Shown in pieces: positions 10,638-21,659 of a stretch of DNA of 64,000 bases. Within the stretch, counting starts at the first letter, position 1. The number at the start of each line of letters is the position of its first letter. The position numbers and the translations under genes were made by a program. This DNA comes from Diphasiastrum complanatum (Eukaryota; Streptophyta; Lycopodiopsida; Lycopodiales; Lycopodiaceae). Under the pieces are notes generated by a model, which was not told where the DNA came from, did not search any database, and saw nothing but the letters and a program-made list of their open reading frames with translations. The stretch spans positions 1 through 64,000 of the forward strand of contig MU831873.1 in assembly GCA_029204225.1 (NCBI GenBank), in the 5' to 3' direction.

Positions 10638-12135
10638 ACAGTCGAAGAGGCACTTAGCCAACCAGACTATGATCTTTGGAGAGAAGCCATGGACAGAGAG
10701 TATTCCTCTCTGATCAAGAATCAGGCATGGTCATTAGTCGAAGCTCCTATTGGCTGCAATATCATTAATTGCAAATGGATCTTTAAGATCAAATATAATG
10801 CCAACGGAGCAATTGATCGAAGGAAGGCTAGACTGGTAGCACAAGGATTCACCTAGATCTTGAATGTCGACTACAGTGAGACTTTTAGTCCGGTCGTCAA
10901 ACAGTCGTCAATCTGAAATGCTCTTATCTTATGTTGCAGCTACCGATCTCGAAGTACATCAACTTGATGTACAAACGGCCTATCTGAATGGAGTTATACA
11001 AGAAGATATCTACATGATCCAGCCCAAAGGATACATTATGAAAGGGATGAAGAATCGTGTCTGTAAACTCCACAAAGCACTATACGGCTTGAAACAGTCT
11101 ACCAGGGCTTGGTTTCAAAACACATTTCTCATTGAACAAGGATTCAAACCAAGCACTGCTGATTGCATCGTTTATTCAAAGTTAGTGCAGCAATCCTTCA
11201 TTATTATCACCTTGTACCTGGATGATATGTTGCTCTTCAACAACGATACCAATATGGTTAAGGATTCAAAACAGATATTGTTCTTAGAATTTGACATGAT
11301 TGATCTAGGCGAAGCTCACTTCTGTCTAGGAATTCAAATCCATAGAGACAGAACAAATCGATCGATTTACATCACTCAACAAAGGTATCTTCATAATGTT
11401 CTTAACAGATACAATTTGATGAATTGTAAATTGGCTCACTCACCAATGGATCCAGGCCTGCATTTGTCAAAGGACCAATGTCTTCAGACCAAGTAGGAAG
11501 AGGCGCAAATGAGAGAGTATCTGTATCAATCGATACTAGGATCTCTCATGTACGCAATGGTCTGTACAAGACCAGATATCTCTTTTGATGTTAGCTCACT
11601 CACCCAATACATGGCTAATCTTGGCATTACCCATTGGAAGGCTCTTATTCGAGTCATGAGGTATATTCGAGCTACCACCTCAGTGGTTATTCTGATGCAA
11701 GCTGGGGAGGAGATGCAGACAATCGTAAGTCCACATCTGGAATTACATTCTTCTTCAACAGCGGTCCTATTTTGTAGAACAGTCATAAGCAAACCTCTAT
11801 CGCACTTACATTGCTGCTTCTCAATCTATTAAGAAAGCGTTTTGGTTGAGAAATTTGTTGTCAGACATCAATCTGTATCAGTACAGCCCTACAATTTTGT
11901 TTTGTGATAACCAAAGTGCTATTGCCTTATTGGCCAACCCTAGATTTCATTCTAGGAGTATGCACATTGAGATCAGATATCACTACATCAGAAGCAATGT
12001 TCTCGACAGAGAGGTGAGCTTAACGTACTATAGAATGCAGGACATGGTTGTAGACATCTTCACGAAAGCACTCAGTGTTAATGCACACAACAAATTTTGT
12101 GCATTGCTCAGTCTGCTCCATTCATGCTGCATATT
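10621..12135 (+). pseudogene. family A reverse transcriptase and RNase H
   Basis: RT copies element RNA into DNA and RNase H removes the template. The start block is EALSQPDYDLWREAMDREYSS near 10650. The fingers (CKWIFKIKYNANG) are followed by a TAG after GFT (10855, normally Gln) and a frame break. The palm block VQTAYLNGVIQEDIYM and the catalytic motif YLDD (11215-11226) follow, then LGEAHFCLGIQIHRD. A TAG at 11494 interrupts TK-EEAQ. RNase H is partly lost between 11690 and 11850. Its end is clear (FCDNQSAIALLANPRFHSRS, then DMVVDIFTKALS near 12040). The family-A 3' LTR remnant follows at once. Confidence 0.85.
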
Positions 12136-12247
12136 TACTAACGTTGTTGCGCAGTCTGCATATTTACACGCAAATTCGCACAGACGAAGAAAAGGGGACA
12201 CTATCTTACAGAATGTCAAAGGTGTTCTAAAAGCAAAGGCATCCTGA
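12115..12247 (+). repeat. family A 3' LTR remnant
   Basis: Matches the 5' LTR from about base 50 to base 190 (CTCCATTCATGCTGCATATT... to AAAGGCATCCTG). It lacks the TG end and the purine tract expected between RNase H and LTR, so a deletion joined RNase H to LTR sequence. It stops where inverted LTR-B leader sequence begins. Confidence 0.7.
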
Positions 12248-12343
12248 CTCGCCGTATCAAAATCAGCTAGTTTCCAAAAACTTGCTAATTTGGGCTTAGT
12301 TTTGGATCACCCCCATCAAATCTTCATAAATCCTCTTGTACTT

Positions 12344-12356
12344 GGATCTGATACCA
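12344..12356 (-). promoter_or_regulatory. primer-binding site next to inverted LTR B
   Basis: On the minus strand TGGTATCAGATCC directly follows the CA end of LTR B. One base differs from the usual TGGTATCAGAGC. Confidence 0.7.
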
Positions 12357-12945
12357 TGTAGAAAATCTACAAAATTCGACCAAGAATGGATCCTAAAATG
12401 ATCCACAAGAGTGATTGGATGTTAGATACAATTGATCTATCAATCTACACAAGTTTTAGATCAATCTAGATCAAATTTAGATGAGAAAATCTAACAAGAA
12501 CAATTATAAATGAAAGAGAATTCTACTTGCTGGTTTCACATGTGTGAAAACCTGTCAGAGTATGGACTTCAGCCTGAAATCAAAGTACAATATGATAGGA
12601 ACTCAAAACTATAAAAAAAAATCAAGACAAATTATGAAATTGACAAGAATTGCCTCCAAAACCAAGATTGGTGTTGCTTACTAATTATAGCCAAATGTGG
12701 CTCTATATATACAAAAAATGAGAGCTCATGGTACTAATCTCACATGTGTGAGGGTGCTTTGTCATGTGATGATTTATCATGCAAAATTGACACTTGGACA
12801 AAACCTTCTATTTTGAGCACTTTTGGTCCATTTTTCTTGTATGTAGAGAATTAGGAAAAACTCTTCAGAAGTGCAAATTCGACTTCCTCAGCTTATTCCA
12901 GTGTGCGCAGACCTCTACATATGGGTTTTGACACCTAATCTCATG
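12357..12945 (-). repeat. LTR B, inverted copy, 5'-truncated
   Basis: The minus strand matches LTR B at about 4040-4591 over nearly its whole length, including the TATATATAGAGCCACA promoter, the CACATGTGTG palindromes and the CCAAAAGTGCTCAAAATAG segment. It then adds the true 3' end (TTCTACA) missing from the plus-strand copy. About 90 bases of leader follow on the same strand (12250-12343). The first ~230 bases of the LTR are absent at the 12945 side. Confidence 0.75.
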
Positions 12946-13769
12946 ACAACGTTCTCGATAGATACAATCTAATGAATTGTAAATTAACTCACTCATCGAT
13001 GGATCTAGGCTTGCATTTGTCAAAGACTAATGTCCCCAGACCAAGCAGGAAGAGGAGCAGATGAGAGAGTATCCTTATCAATCGATACTTGGATCTCTCA
13101 TGCATGCAATGGTCTGTATAAGACCTGACATCTCTTTCGCAAGTAAGCTCACTCAGCCAATATATGGCTAATCTTGGCATTACCCATTGGAAGACTCTCA
13201 TAAGAGTCATGAGGTATATTCGAGCTACCGTGGACCAGTGCATCTGCTATGGAAAAGTCAGCAACGACATTTTCATCAGCTCAGTGGATATTCTGATGCA
13301 AGCTGAAGAGCAGATGTAGACAATCGTAAGTCCACATATGGATTTACATTCTTCTTCAACGACAGTCCTATCTCATGGAACAGTCATAAGCAAACCTCTA
13401 TCGCTCTTTCTTCTATAGAAGCAGAAGAGATTGCTGCTTCTCAATCTATTAAAGAAGCATTTTGGTTGAGAAATTTACTGTCAGACATCAATTTGTATCA
13501 GTACAACTCCACAATTTTATTTTGTGATACTCAAAGTGCTATGAATAGCCTTATCGGCCAGCCCTAGATTTCACTCTAGGAGTAAGCACATTGAAATCAG
13601 ATATCACTACATCAGGGGCAAGGTTCTCAACAAGGAGGTGAGCTTAACGTACTATAGAACATAGGACATGGTTGCAAATATATTCACGAAGACATTAAGT
13701 GTTAATGCACACAACAAGTGTTGTGCATTGCTTAGTTTGAAGATCAAGGCATTCACGGATTCAAATTAA
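12946..13769 (+). pseudogene. family A copy 2: RT end and RNase H, heavily decayed
   Basis: Starts within the RT thumb (nucleotide match to 11395 onward: GATACAATCTAATGAATTGT) and runs through the RPDISF segment, the RNase H middle that copy 1 lacks (near 13270-13440), and the RNase H end near 13690. It has many stops and indels and no long frame. It ends in a polypurine tract and LTR, so this is the 3' end of a family-A element. Confidence 0.75.
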
Positions 13770-13785
13770 GGGGGGGGGGGGGGGG
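13770..13785 (+). promoter_or_regulatory. polypurine tract made of 16 G
   Basis: AAATTAA followed by sixteen consecutive G bases lies directly before TGTTGGATTT, the family-A LTR start. It occupies the plus-strand primer position. Confidence 0.65.
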
Positions 13786-13997
13786 TGTTGGATTTATCTC
13801 CTTTACTCTCCTAAATCCTATGTTAATCTGCATCCATTCATGTCGCTGTATTTTTACTAATGTTGTCGCACAGTCTGCATATTTACATGTAAAATAAGAC
13901 AGACGAATAAAACGTGACTGTCTACATAAATACAAGTAAATTTCCACAGGCAAAAAAGGCGAAAAATGCGACACTGTATTTTTACACGTGATTTGTG
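13786..13997 (+). repeat. family A 3' LTR, first ~212 bases only
   Basis: Begins TGTTGGATTTATCTCC after the G tract and matches the start of the LTR at 13998. It breaks off at TTTTTACACGTGATTTG, the same internal point reached at 14185-14200 in the following LTR, where the next LTR starts. Confidence 0.7.
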
Positions 13998-15196
13998 CTG
14001 GATTTATCTCTACTCTCCTAAATCTTATTTTAATCTGCCTCCATTCATGCTGCATTTTTACTCATGTGTCGCACAGTCTGCATATTTATATGTAAAATAA
14101 GACAGGTGAAAAACTTGACTGTCTACATAAATACAAGTAATTTTTCACAGGCGAAAAACGCGAAAAACACGACACTGTGTTTTTACACGTGATTTGTGAT
14201 AGGCAAAAAAGACGACATTGCCTTGCAAAATGTCGAAGGTGCCCTAGGAAAAGCGAAGGCACCCTGTAAATAAAATCTTAAGACATTTGTCAGAGTGTCG
14301 CATTTTTCGCATCTTCACCAATGTTCATTTCAGCAAAGGCTAACGTCGCTGCCTTTTCACGCTCATCTCATGCAACTGTGCTAACAGATTTGACAACGAC
14401 AACAGCCACCCATTATCTCCTACAGACAGCACATCCACTTTGTACTTTCGTCATCTGCACACCTGTAAAATTGTGTATATATATTGAATATTATTTACAT
14501 ATTCTGTAGTGTGTGTGGAAATAATAGCAATAGGAGCTTATCAGAGATAGACGAATTAGATGCCTTGCACATTGATTCTTTTGTATTGTCAAATATAGGT
14601 TTATTTCTTCTTACAGATTGGATTAGCTTTGTAGAGCACGTGGTTTTGTCCGCTATTGTCTCATGCTCAACAACGTTATTGACATGTATATTTTGCTATA
14701 CTTAATCTGATAACAGCTCTATCTTGTTCTGCGTTTAGATTTGTGTCAATATTGTTATGCTTTTCTACATTCTGTTTGACTCTCATATTGCTCAATTTGG
14801 TAATCTGTTCTTAGTGAATTATTATTAGTCTAACTGTTGGCGACTAATATTTAGTCTTGCCTTTCATCATTAATTCGCGACTGATTATCAGTCGAGCTCA
14901 GTCTAGCTCTTCACAAATCATTCACGACTAATAATTTGTCTAGCTGTTCGTGACGAATTATCCTTCTAATGTTTTTGTTGCTTAACGTTTGGCTACGTAA
15001 TCAGATTGATCGTGATTTCTATCACTAACATTCTGTTCATTTCAAATAGGCGTAGTCATGCTTAGAGAAAGAGTAATATAGCCCATTCCATTGCGCACGA
15101 ACACTTTTTGTTCGAGTTCGTTTCTCATTCGAGTTTCGAGTTTGCTTCTTTTCGAGCTATTTTAGTTTCTCACACCCTCTTTCAACTTTCCCAACG
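13998..15196 (+). repeat. 5' LTR of family A copy 3
   Basis: Starts TGCTGGATTTATC and ends TTTCCCAACG directly before a PBS; the terminal CA has become CG. It is homologous to 6845-7912 but longer, mainly from a 130-base segment with GCGAAAAACGCGAAAAACAC near 14150. TATATATA at 14476-14483 is the likely promoter. Confidence 0.8.
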
Positions 15197-15209
15197 TGGT
15201 ATTAGAGCC
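15197..15209 (+). promoter_or_regulatory. primer-binding site, one mismatch
   Basis: TGGTATTAGAGCC follows the LTR. It differs from the standard site by one C-to-T change. Confidence 0.75.
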
Positions 15210-15350
15210 AGGTTCGTAGCCTGATAAGCTTTCACAGTACAAGACTCTACTAATCGATAGAGATATTGTCTTCTTGTTCTGTAATTCAGTACTAGATTTT
15301 CATACTTAAGTCACTAATAGTTTTTCCTATCACTTAGACTAATCTTCCAC

Positions 15351-16788
15351 ATGGCTTCCCAAGGGAAAGCCAGTCCTATCATGGACAAGCTTGATGGAGC
15401 CAATTACCATCTGTGTAAATTTAAGATGAAAACTGTACTAATGGCTAAAGAATTGTATGACATTGTTACAGGTGCAGAAGGGAAACCCGAAGTAGACGAT
15501 GCAAAAACTGCAAGATGGAAGCTGAAAGATGGAAAGGCTTTCGCGCTGATCATCCTCAACATTACGGATACCCAGATCGGCCATGTATCCGAGGCACAGA
15601 CATCGAAAGAAGTCTAGGACATCTTGAGCACACTATACGAAGTGCAAAATATAGCTTCCAAGCTACATCTTAGGAAGAAATTTTACTCCCTCAAGATGAC
15701 GAATGGTGATTCCCTGCAGAATCACATCAATCAATTCAAGAACCTGCTAAGACAAATGGCTGCTGTCGGATCTATCATAGACGATCAAGACATAGTGACG
15801 CAACTGCTTACAAGCTTGCCAAGCTCATATGACAGCTGGGTGATGATCATCATGACACATCCAGAACTGACTCTTTTGAGAGTCATTACTATGTTGTTGC
15901 AGGAAGACATGTGGAGAAACGAAGCCTCAAGTCTCTCAAATGATTCTCACGCATTATACACCAACAAGAGCACGACTAAGCAGAAGAAGAATAAAGCCCT
16001 AAAGCAATCAAAGCCAGACAAGAAACCAGCACAGCACAAAGAACAGTCGAATCCGCAGACGAAGAAGAAGTTGTTCTGCAGATACTACAAGCAAAACAAC
16101 CACGAAATTCAAGATTGCCACATACTGCAATCAAAGAACAATAGCAAGGGACAGTCGAATCAAGTGGCAAATGCAGCTACAGAAGATCCACAAGCTATTC
16201 AAGAAAAGGATCATGATGCCTTCATGACCAGCCATCAAGGAGCATCCGACGATAGTTCTTGGTTCCTGGATTTCGGAGCCACTCAACACATGACCAGTCT
16301 CATTGGCTATTTCGAGTCCTATACACTTTACAGTACCAAGAAATATGTTCACCTTGGTGACAATAGCACACAAGCTATTAAAGATGAAGGTACTGTAAGA
16401 TTAAGCTTTGCAAATGATTAGTCTAAACTACTTTCTAAGACTGTCTAGTTGGTAGACAGACTAGGAAACCATTTAAATCAAGCCATCAGCATATTGCTAG
16501 AAGATTGTTAGACATTGTACATTCAGACATTTGTGGCTCGATAAAAAATCCTTCCCTGAAGGATGCAAAGTATTTTATAGTTTTTATTGATGAATTTTTC
16601 AGAAGGACTACGGTGTACTTTATAAAGAAAAAATTAGAAGCCTTCAACTACTTCGAAATCTTCAAGGAGCATGCAGAAAAGGACACTAGAAGGACTATCA
16701 AGGCGCTAGTTCTATCCAACTTTCATCACTGGATGGTGAGTTATTGGATGGTGAATTATTGCCAACGCATATTACCGGTTCAAGAATA
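15351..16788 (+). pseudogene. family A copy 3: gag, protease, partial integrase
   Basis: Gag starts MASQGKASPIMDKLDGANYH at 15351. A TAG at 15615 interrupts SKEV-DILSTLYEV and the rest stays in that frame to 16421. The zinc knuckle (about 16075-16120) keeps the first cysteine but has tyrosine for the second; copy 1 shows the reverse. The protease site reads LDFGATQHM near 16265, so the catalytic DSG is changed to DFG and the enzyme is inactive. After the shared stop following FAND, about 345 bases present in copy 1 (MYVPK to CQDC) are missing. The sequence resumes at the zinc-binding end and the integrase start (VHSDICG near 16518), then loses homology near 16705. Confidence 0.85.
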
Positions 16789-16789
16789 A

Positions 16790-18071
<1,282 letters not shown>

Positions 18072-18076
18072 CATAC
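18072..18076 (+). repeat. target-site duplication CATAC (left)
   Basis: CATAC directly before the TG of the 5' LTR is repeated at 21655-21659 after the 3' LTR. Five bases is the size made by copia integrases. Confidence 0.85.
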
Positions 18077-18872
18077 TGTTAAAATTGAAAAACAATCCAT
18101 ATTGATTTCTTGGCTTGCTACAAATGTTGTACCATGCAAGTATGTAGCTCATTAATGCAAAATGCCAAGTTTGGCCTACATAGAACTCGAGCTACATGGT
18201 TATGTATTGTCTAGTTTGATAAATGCAACTTGCATATAGTTTGTAGACATAGAATAAGCATGATTATGCTTGTAGAAACTCGTGGCAACTCACATGCATT
18301 AATTGTAAGTGATCCATAGTGACATGCAAGGCATGCACAAAGTTTATTGGACACATGCATGATGATTTGGACATTTCTAGTTAGAACTAGTACACTTGTA
18401 AAAAGTTGGTAGAATTTCATGCATGACAAGTGACAAATGTCACATAAACTCTAGATGTCTCTTTAGATGTCATTTTGGAATGGATAGATATGGTTCTACC
18501 TTGAGCTACCTCAATCTCCATAAATATGTGTAGCTCTCCACACAATTGATAATGAAGAACCAAAGTTTTGTAGCTATCTCATGTCATTTTGGATCTAAAC
18601 AAATATTGCTTGTTATCTCTCTAGCTCTCTCTCTCTCTCTAACTCGTGTTGAGGCCAATGCTCATACATTGAAATCTTGTATTTTCTCATTCTTTGATCA
18701 TTGTTATTATATTATGTTGATTAGCATGCTAGATTGTGAATTAGCCATTTCTTTTGAACTAGATTTTGTTGATCAATCTAGAATCAGGTTATAGTGCCAA
18801 TGACAAAGCTTAATTAAGATCAGTCACTCTTGTGGACATTCTCCACACTTGTGAATTTTGGAAATTTTGTCA
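18077..18872 (+). repeat. family C 5' LTR
   Basis: Starts TGTTAAAATTGAAAAAC and ends GGAAATTTTGTCA. It pairs with 20822-21654. It contains a short CT run of 16 bases (18625-18640) and a CACACTTGTG site near its end where the 3' LTR has the palindrome CACACGTGTG. Confidence 0.9.
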
Positions 18873-18885
18873 TGGTATCATAGCC
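18873..18885 (+). promoter_or_regulatory. family C primer-binding site
   Basis: TGGTATCATAGCC immediately follows the LTR, with one mismatch to TGGTATCAGAGCC. Confidence 0.8.
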
Positions 18886-19200
18886 ACATTAAGCTTTGCA
18901 TGCTAACAACTCTGATTGTACAAGAAACTAAGAGCTAAATCGAGCAAAAAAGCAGTTTTACACTTTTTATAACCTTTCTCTGAAGTGTATTTGGATCAAA
19001 TTGGACTTGAACTGAATTTTTAGACCTGAATTGAGGAAGTACGGAATTCTGGAATTTCGCACATGTGAAAATTAGAGTTTTTCAGTCCCTTTGTTCTCCT
19101 TACTTATAGATCCAAAGATAGCAATCTTATAGCTTGATGGAAAGCATTTGATCTGTACTTTCCATAGAAATTGTAACCAAATCAATCTGATGTGTCTAGC

Positions 19201-19217
19201 AAGAGTTATAAGCTCTT
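19201..19217 (+). other. leader RNA hairpin, family C
   Basis: AAGAG-TTATAAG-CTCTT forms a 5-bp stem with a 7-nt loop, 328 nt downstream of the PBS start. Family F has AAAAG-TTATAAG-CTTTT at 57212-57228, 327 nt after its PBS start. The loop is identical and one stem pair changes A-T to G-C on both sides. This suggests a conserved RNA element in the leader, perhaps for packaging or dimerisation. Confidence 0.5.
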
Positions 19218-19636
19218 AAAGAGGATAGGGATAGGTCCCAAATCCGAGTGACAACATTTTGATTTGATTCAATTATACTTTGTTCTGAATTCATTGTTTT
19301 GAGCATCCAACACAAGAAACTGTAGATCAAGACTGAGTTTGAAGTATTTGAACACCCTTTGAGCCTTCTGAGTGTCAATAGTGTTTTATTTTGAAGCATT
19401 TCACACGTGCCAAAAGTAGGATTCAAACTAGCCAAAGTGTCTCAAACCACTTTTTGTGTCTGATCTATATAACTTGTCTTGTTGAATATTTGAGATTCAT
19501 TTCATATATAGTTGGTTCACATAGGAAGATAGTTCAACCTTGAAAATACCTATAGTGAAAGAGAGCAGCAACTCTAAGTCTGATAGGAACAAGCTCAAAC
19601 ATATTTCAATCCAATAACTAAGAAGTCTTCATCATA

Positions 19637-19993
19637 ATGGCATCTAAGGGAGGATATCTTCTAGAAGCCAGTGACAGACTAAACACTTCTAATTACTCAA
19701 TTTGGAAGTTAAGAATGGAGTCTGTTTTGATTCTCCAGGATGTTATGGATATTGTGCTTGGTGTTGAGGAGGAGCCTCAAGCACAGGTTGAAATTCCTAA
19801 ATATAAGAAGAGAGCTAGAATGGCTCTACATTTCATTAAGATGAATGTATCTAATGAAATTTTGAGAGAGATAGGAAGTTGTATCAAGTTAGTTGAGGAA
19901 ACCAAGATTGCACTTGGAAAAGAATTCAAGATGCAAGATCTTGGAAAAATACACTATATTCTAGGATTAGAGATTGACTTTCTTAAAGATTAG
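19637..19993 (+). CDS. Gag N-terminus fused to reverse transcriptase segment
   Basis: Open for 118 codons. Residues 1-75 are UBN2-type Gag (start MASKGGYLLEASDRLNTSNY, then SIWKLRMESVLILQDVMDIV and KMNVSNEILREIG), highly similar to the family-F Gag at 57640. From about residue 79 the sequence is copia RT just after the YVDD region (LVEETKIALGKEFKMQDLG, then IHYILGLEI). The junction keeps the frame. The start is chosen from the ATG matching the Gag start in family F. A TAG at 19991 ends it, but RT continues in the same frame beyond. Whether a fused protein is made is unknown; it lacks the RT catalytic residues. Confidence 0.7.
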   Translation: MASKGGYLLEASDRLNTSNYSIWKLRMESVLILQDVMDIVLGVEEEPQAQVEIPKYKKRARMALHFIKMNVSNEILREIGSCIKLVEETKIALGKEFKMQDLGKIHYILGLEIDFLKD

Positions 19994-20815
19994 GCTTTCA
20001 TATGTCAATCTAGGTATGCTCTTTCAATGCTAAAAAAGTTCAATATGTTGAATTGTAAGCGTATAGAAATACCTATGGAGCAAAATGTAAAGGACTCTAA
20101 CAAAGGTGATGAAAGATCCTTCGAGGACATCACACTTTTTAGAAGTCTTATAGGCTCACAATAACTAGACCTGACATAAGCTTTAGTGTTCATAAGTTGA
20201 GCCAGGCTATGCAAAATCCTTCAATTTATCATTGGAAAAAGGCCAAAAGAGTGCTTAGATATATATCTTCAACTTTTGATTTTGGTTTATTATATAAAAG
20301 TGAAGATCTTTCTATTATTGGTTATTCTGACTCAGATTTTGCAAGTGATAGAGCAGATCGGAAATCTAAAAGTGCTTATGTCATATATCTTGGAGGAAAC
20401 TTGATATCTTGGCTTTCCAAAAAGCAAGATATTATATCACTCTCATCATGTGAAGCTGAGTACAAGGTGCTCACTACAACAACAAAGAAAGTGCTTTGGA
20501 TCAAGAGGTTACTAGTGGAGCTAAAGATAATTATGGAAGAAAAAAAATACCTATGATCATGTGTGACAACATTTCAGCTCAAGCCCTTACCAACAACCCA
20601 ATATTCCATGCAAGGAGCAAACATATCGAAGTTGCACATCACTTCGTGAGAGAGAAGCTCATTGGAGGTGAAATCAAATTGGAGCACATCGACACATCAT
20701 CTTGAATTGCAGATATGCTCACCAAACCTTTGAGCAAAAGTTCCTTCAACAGGCCTAGAGCCAACCTTGGAGTTATACCAAGATCCATGTTCAAATCAAT
20801 ATAGATCATTTTTAG
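19895..20815 (+). pseudogene. family C RT C-terminus and RNase H
   Basis: RT thumb (SMLKKFNMLNCKRIEIPMEQ) and connection (FRSLIGS, then LDLT, with a stop and frame break near 20160) lead into RNase H. The RNase H reads RYISSTFDFGLLYKSEDLS, SDSDFASD near 20327, the SSCEAEYKVLTTTTKK block near 20445, then DNISAQALTNNPIFHARSKHIEV near 20567 and ADMLTKPLSKSSF near 20711. Two frame changes (near 20500 and 20705) break it. The RT palm with YVDD is missing, so no polymerase activity is possible. Confidence 0.85.
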
Positions 20816-20821
20816 GAGGAG
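20814..20821 (+). promoter_or_regulatory. family C polypurine tract
   Basis: AGGAGGAG lies immediately before the TG of the 3' LTR. Confidence 0.6.
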
Positions 20822-21354
20822 TGTTAAAATTGAAAAACAATCCATATTGATTTCTTGGCTTGCTACAAATGTTGTACCATGCAAGTATGTAGCTCATTAA
20901 TGCAAAATGCCAAGTTTGGCCTACATAGAACTCGAGCTACATGGTTATGTATTGTCTAGTTTGATAAATGCAACTTGCATATAGATTGTAGACATAGAAT
21001 TAGCATGATTATGCTTGTAGAAACTCGTGGAAACTCACATGTATTAACTGTAAGTGATCCATAGTGACATGCAAGGCATGCACAAAGTTTATTGGACACA
21101 TGCATGATGATTTGGACATTTCTAGTTAGAACTAGTACACTTGTAAATGTTGGTAGAATTTCATGCATGACAAGTGACAAATGTCACATAGACTCTAGAT
21201 GTCATTTTGGAATGGATAGATATGGTTCTACCTCGAGCTACCTCAATCTCCATAAATATGTGTAGCTCTCCACACAATTGATAATGAAGAACCAAAGTTT
21301 TGTAGCTATCTCATGTCATTCTGGATCTAAACAAATATTGCTTGTTATTTCTGT

Positions 21355-21427
<73 letters not shown>

Positions 21428-21654
21428 GTGTTGAGGCTAATGCTCATACATTGAAATCTTGTATTTTCTCATTCTTTGATCCTTGCTATTATATTATGTT
21501 GATTAGCATGCTAGATTGTGGATTAGCCATTTCTTTTGAGCTAGATTTTGTTGATCAATCTAGAATCAGGTTATAGTGCCAATCACAAAGCTTAAATAAG
21601 ATCAGTCACTCTTGTGGACATTCCCCACACGTGTGAATTCTGGAAATTTTGTCA
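20822..21654 (+). repeat. family C 3' LTR
   Basis: Pairs with the 5' LTR. It contains a CT run of 69 bases (21357-21425) where the 5' LTR has 16, and the palindrome CACACGTGTG at 21627-21636. Confidence 0.9.
21357..21425 (+). repeat. (CT)n microsatellite inside family C 3' LTR
   Basis: Uninterrupted CT run of 69 bases, aligned with a 16-base CT run at 18625-18640 in the partner LTR. Confidence 0.95.
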
Positions 21655-21659
21655 CATAC
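21655..21659 (+). repeat. target-site duplication CATAC (right)
   Basis: Second copy of the 5-bp target duplication that flanks the family-C element. Confidence 0.85.

Larger units (their letters stand above)
6845..12247 (+). mobile_element. copia element, family A copy 1
   Basis: LTR retrotransposon with a complete 5' LTR (6845-7912), PBS, gag, protease, integrase, reverse transcriptase and RNase H in Ty1/copia order. The remains of a 3' LTR (about 12115-12247) lack both the polypurine tract and the LTR start. Frameshifts and at least seven in-frame stops make it non-functional. An inverted LTR-B sequence follows from 12248. The element sits in family-F copy 2; the 3' target duplication cannot be checked because that end is truncated. 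Confidence 0.85.
18077..21654 (+). mobile_element. complete non-autonomous copia element, family C
   Basis: 3578 bp with two LTRs (18077-18872 and 20822-21654), TG...CA ends, a PBS, a purine tract and perfect 5-bp target-site duplications CATAC at 18072-18076 and 21655-21659. The internal part holds the first ~75 codons of gag joined in frame to the middle of reverse transcriptase and then RNase H. Zinc knuckle, protease and integrase are absent. LTRs differ at roughly 20 positions by eye plus a CT-repeat length change. The intact TSD shows this shortened form inserted as such, or was shortened after insertion without disturbing the ends. Mobilisation would need proteins from another element. 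Confidence 0.9.
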
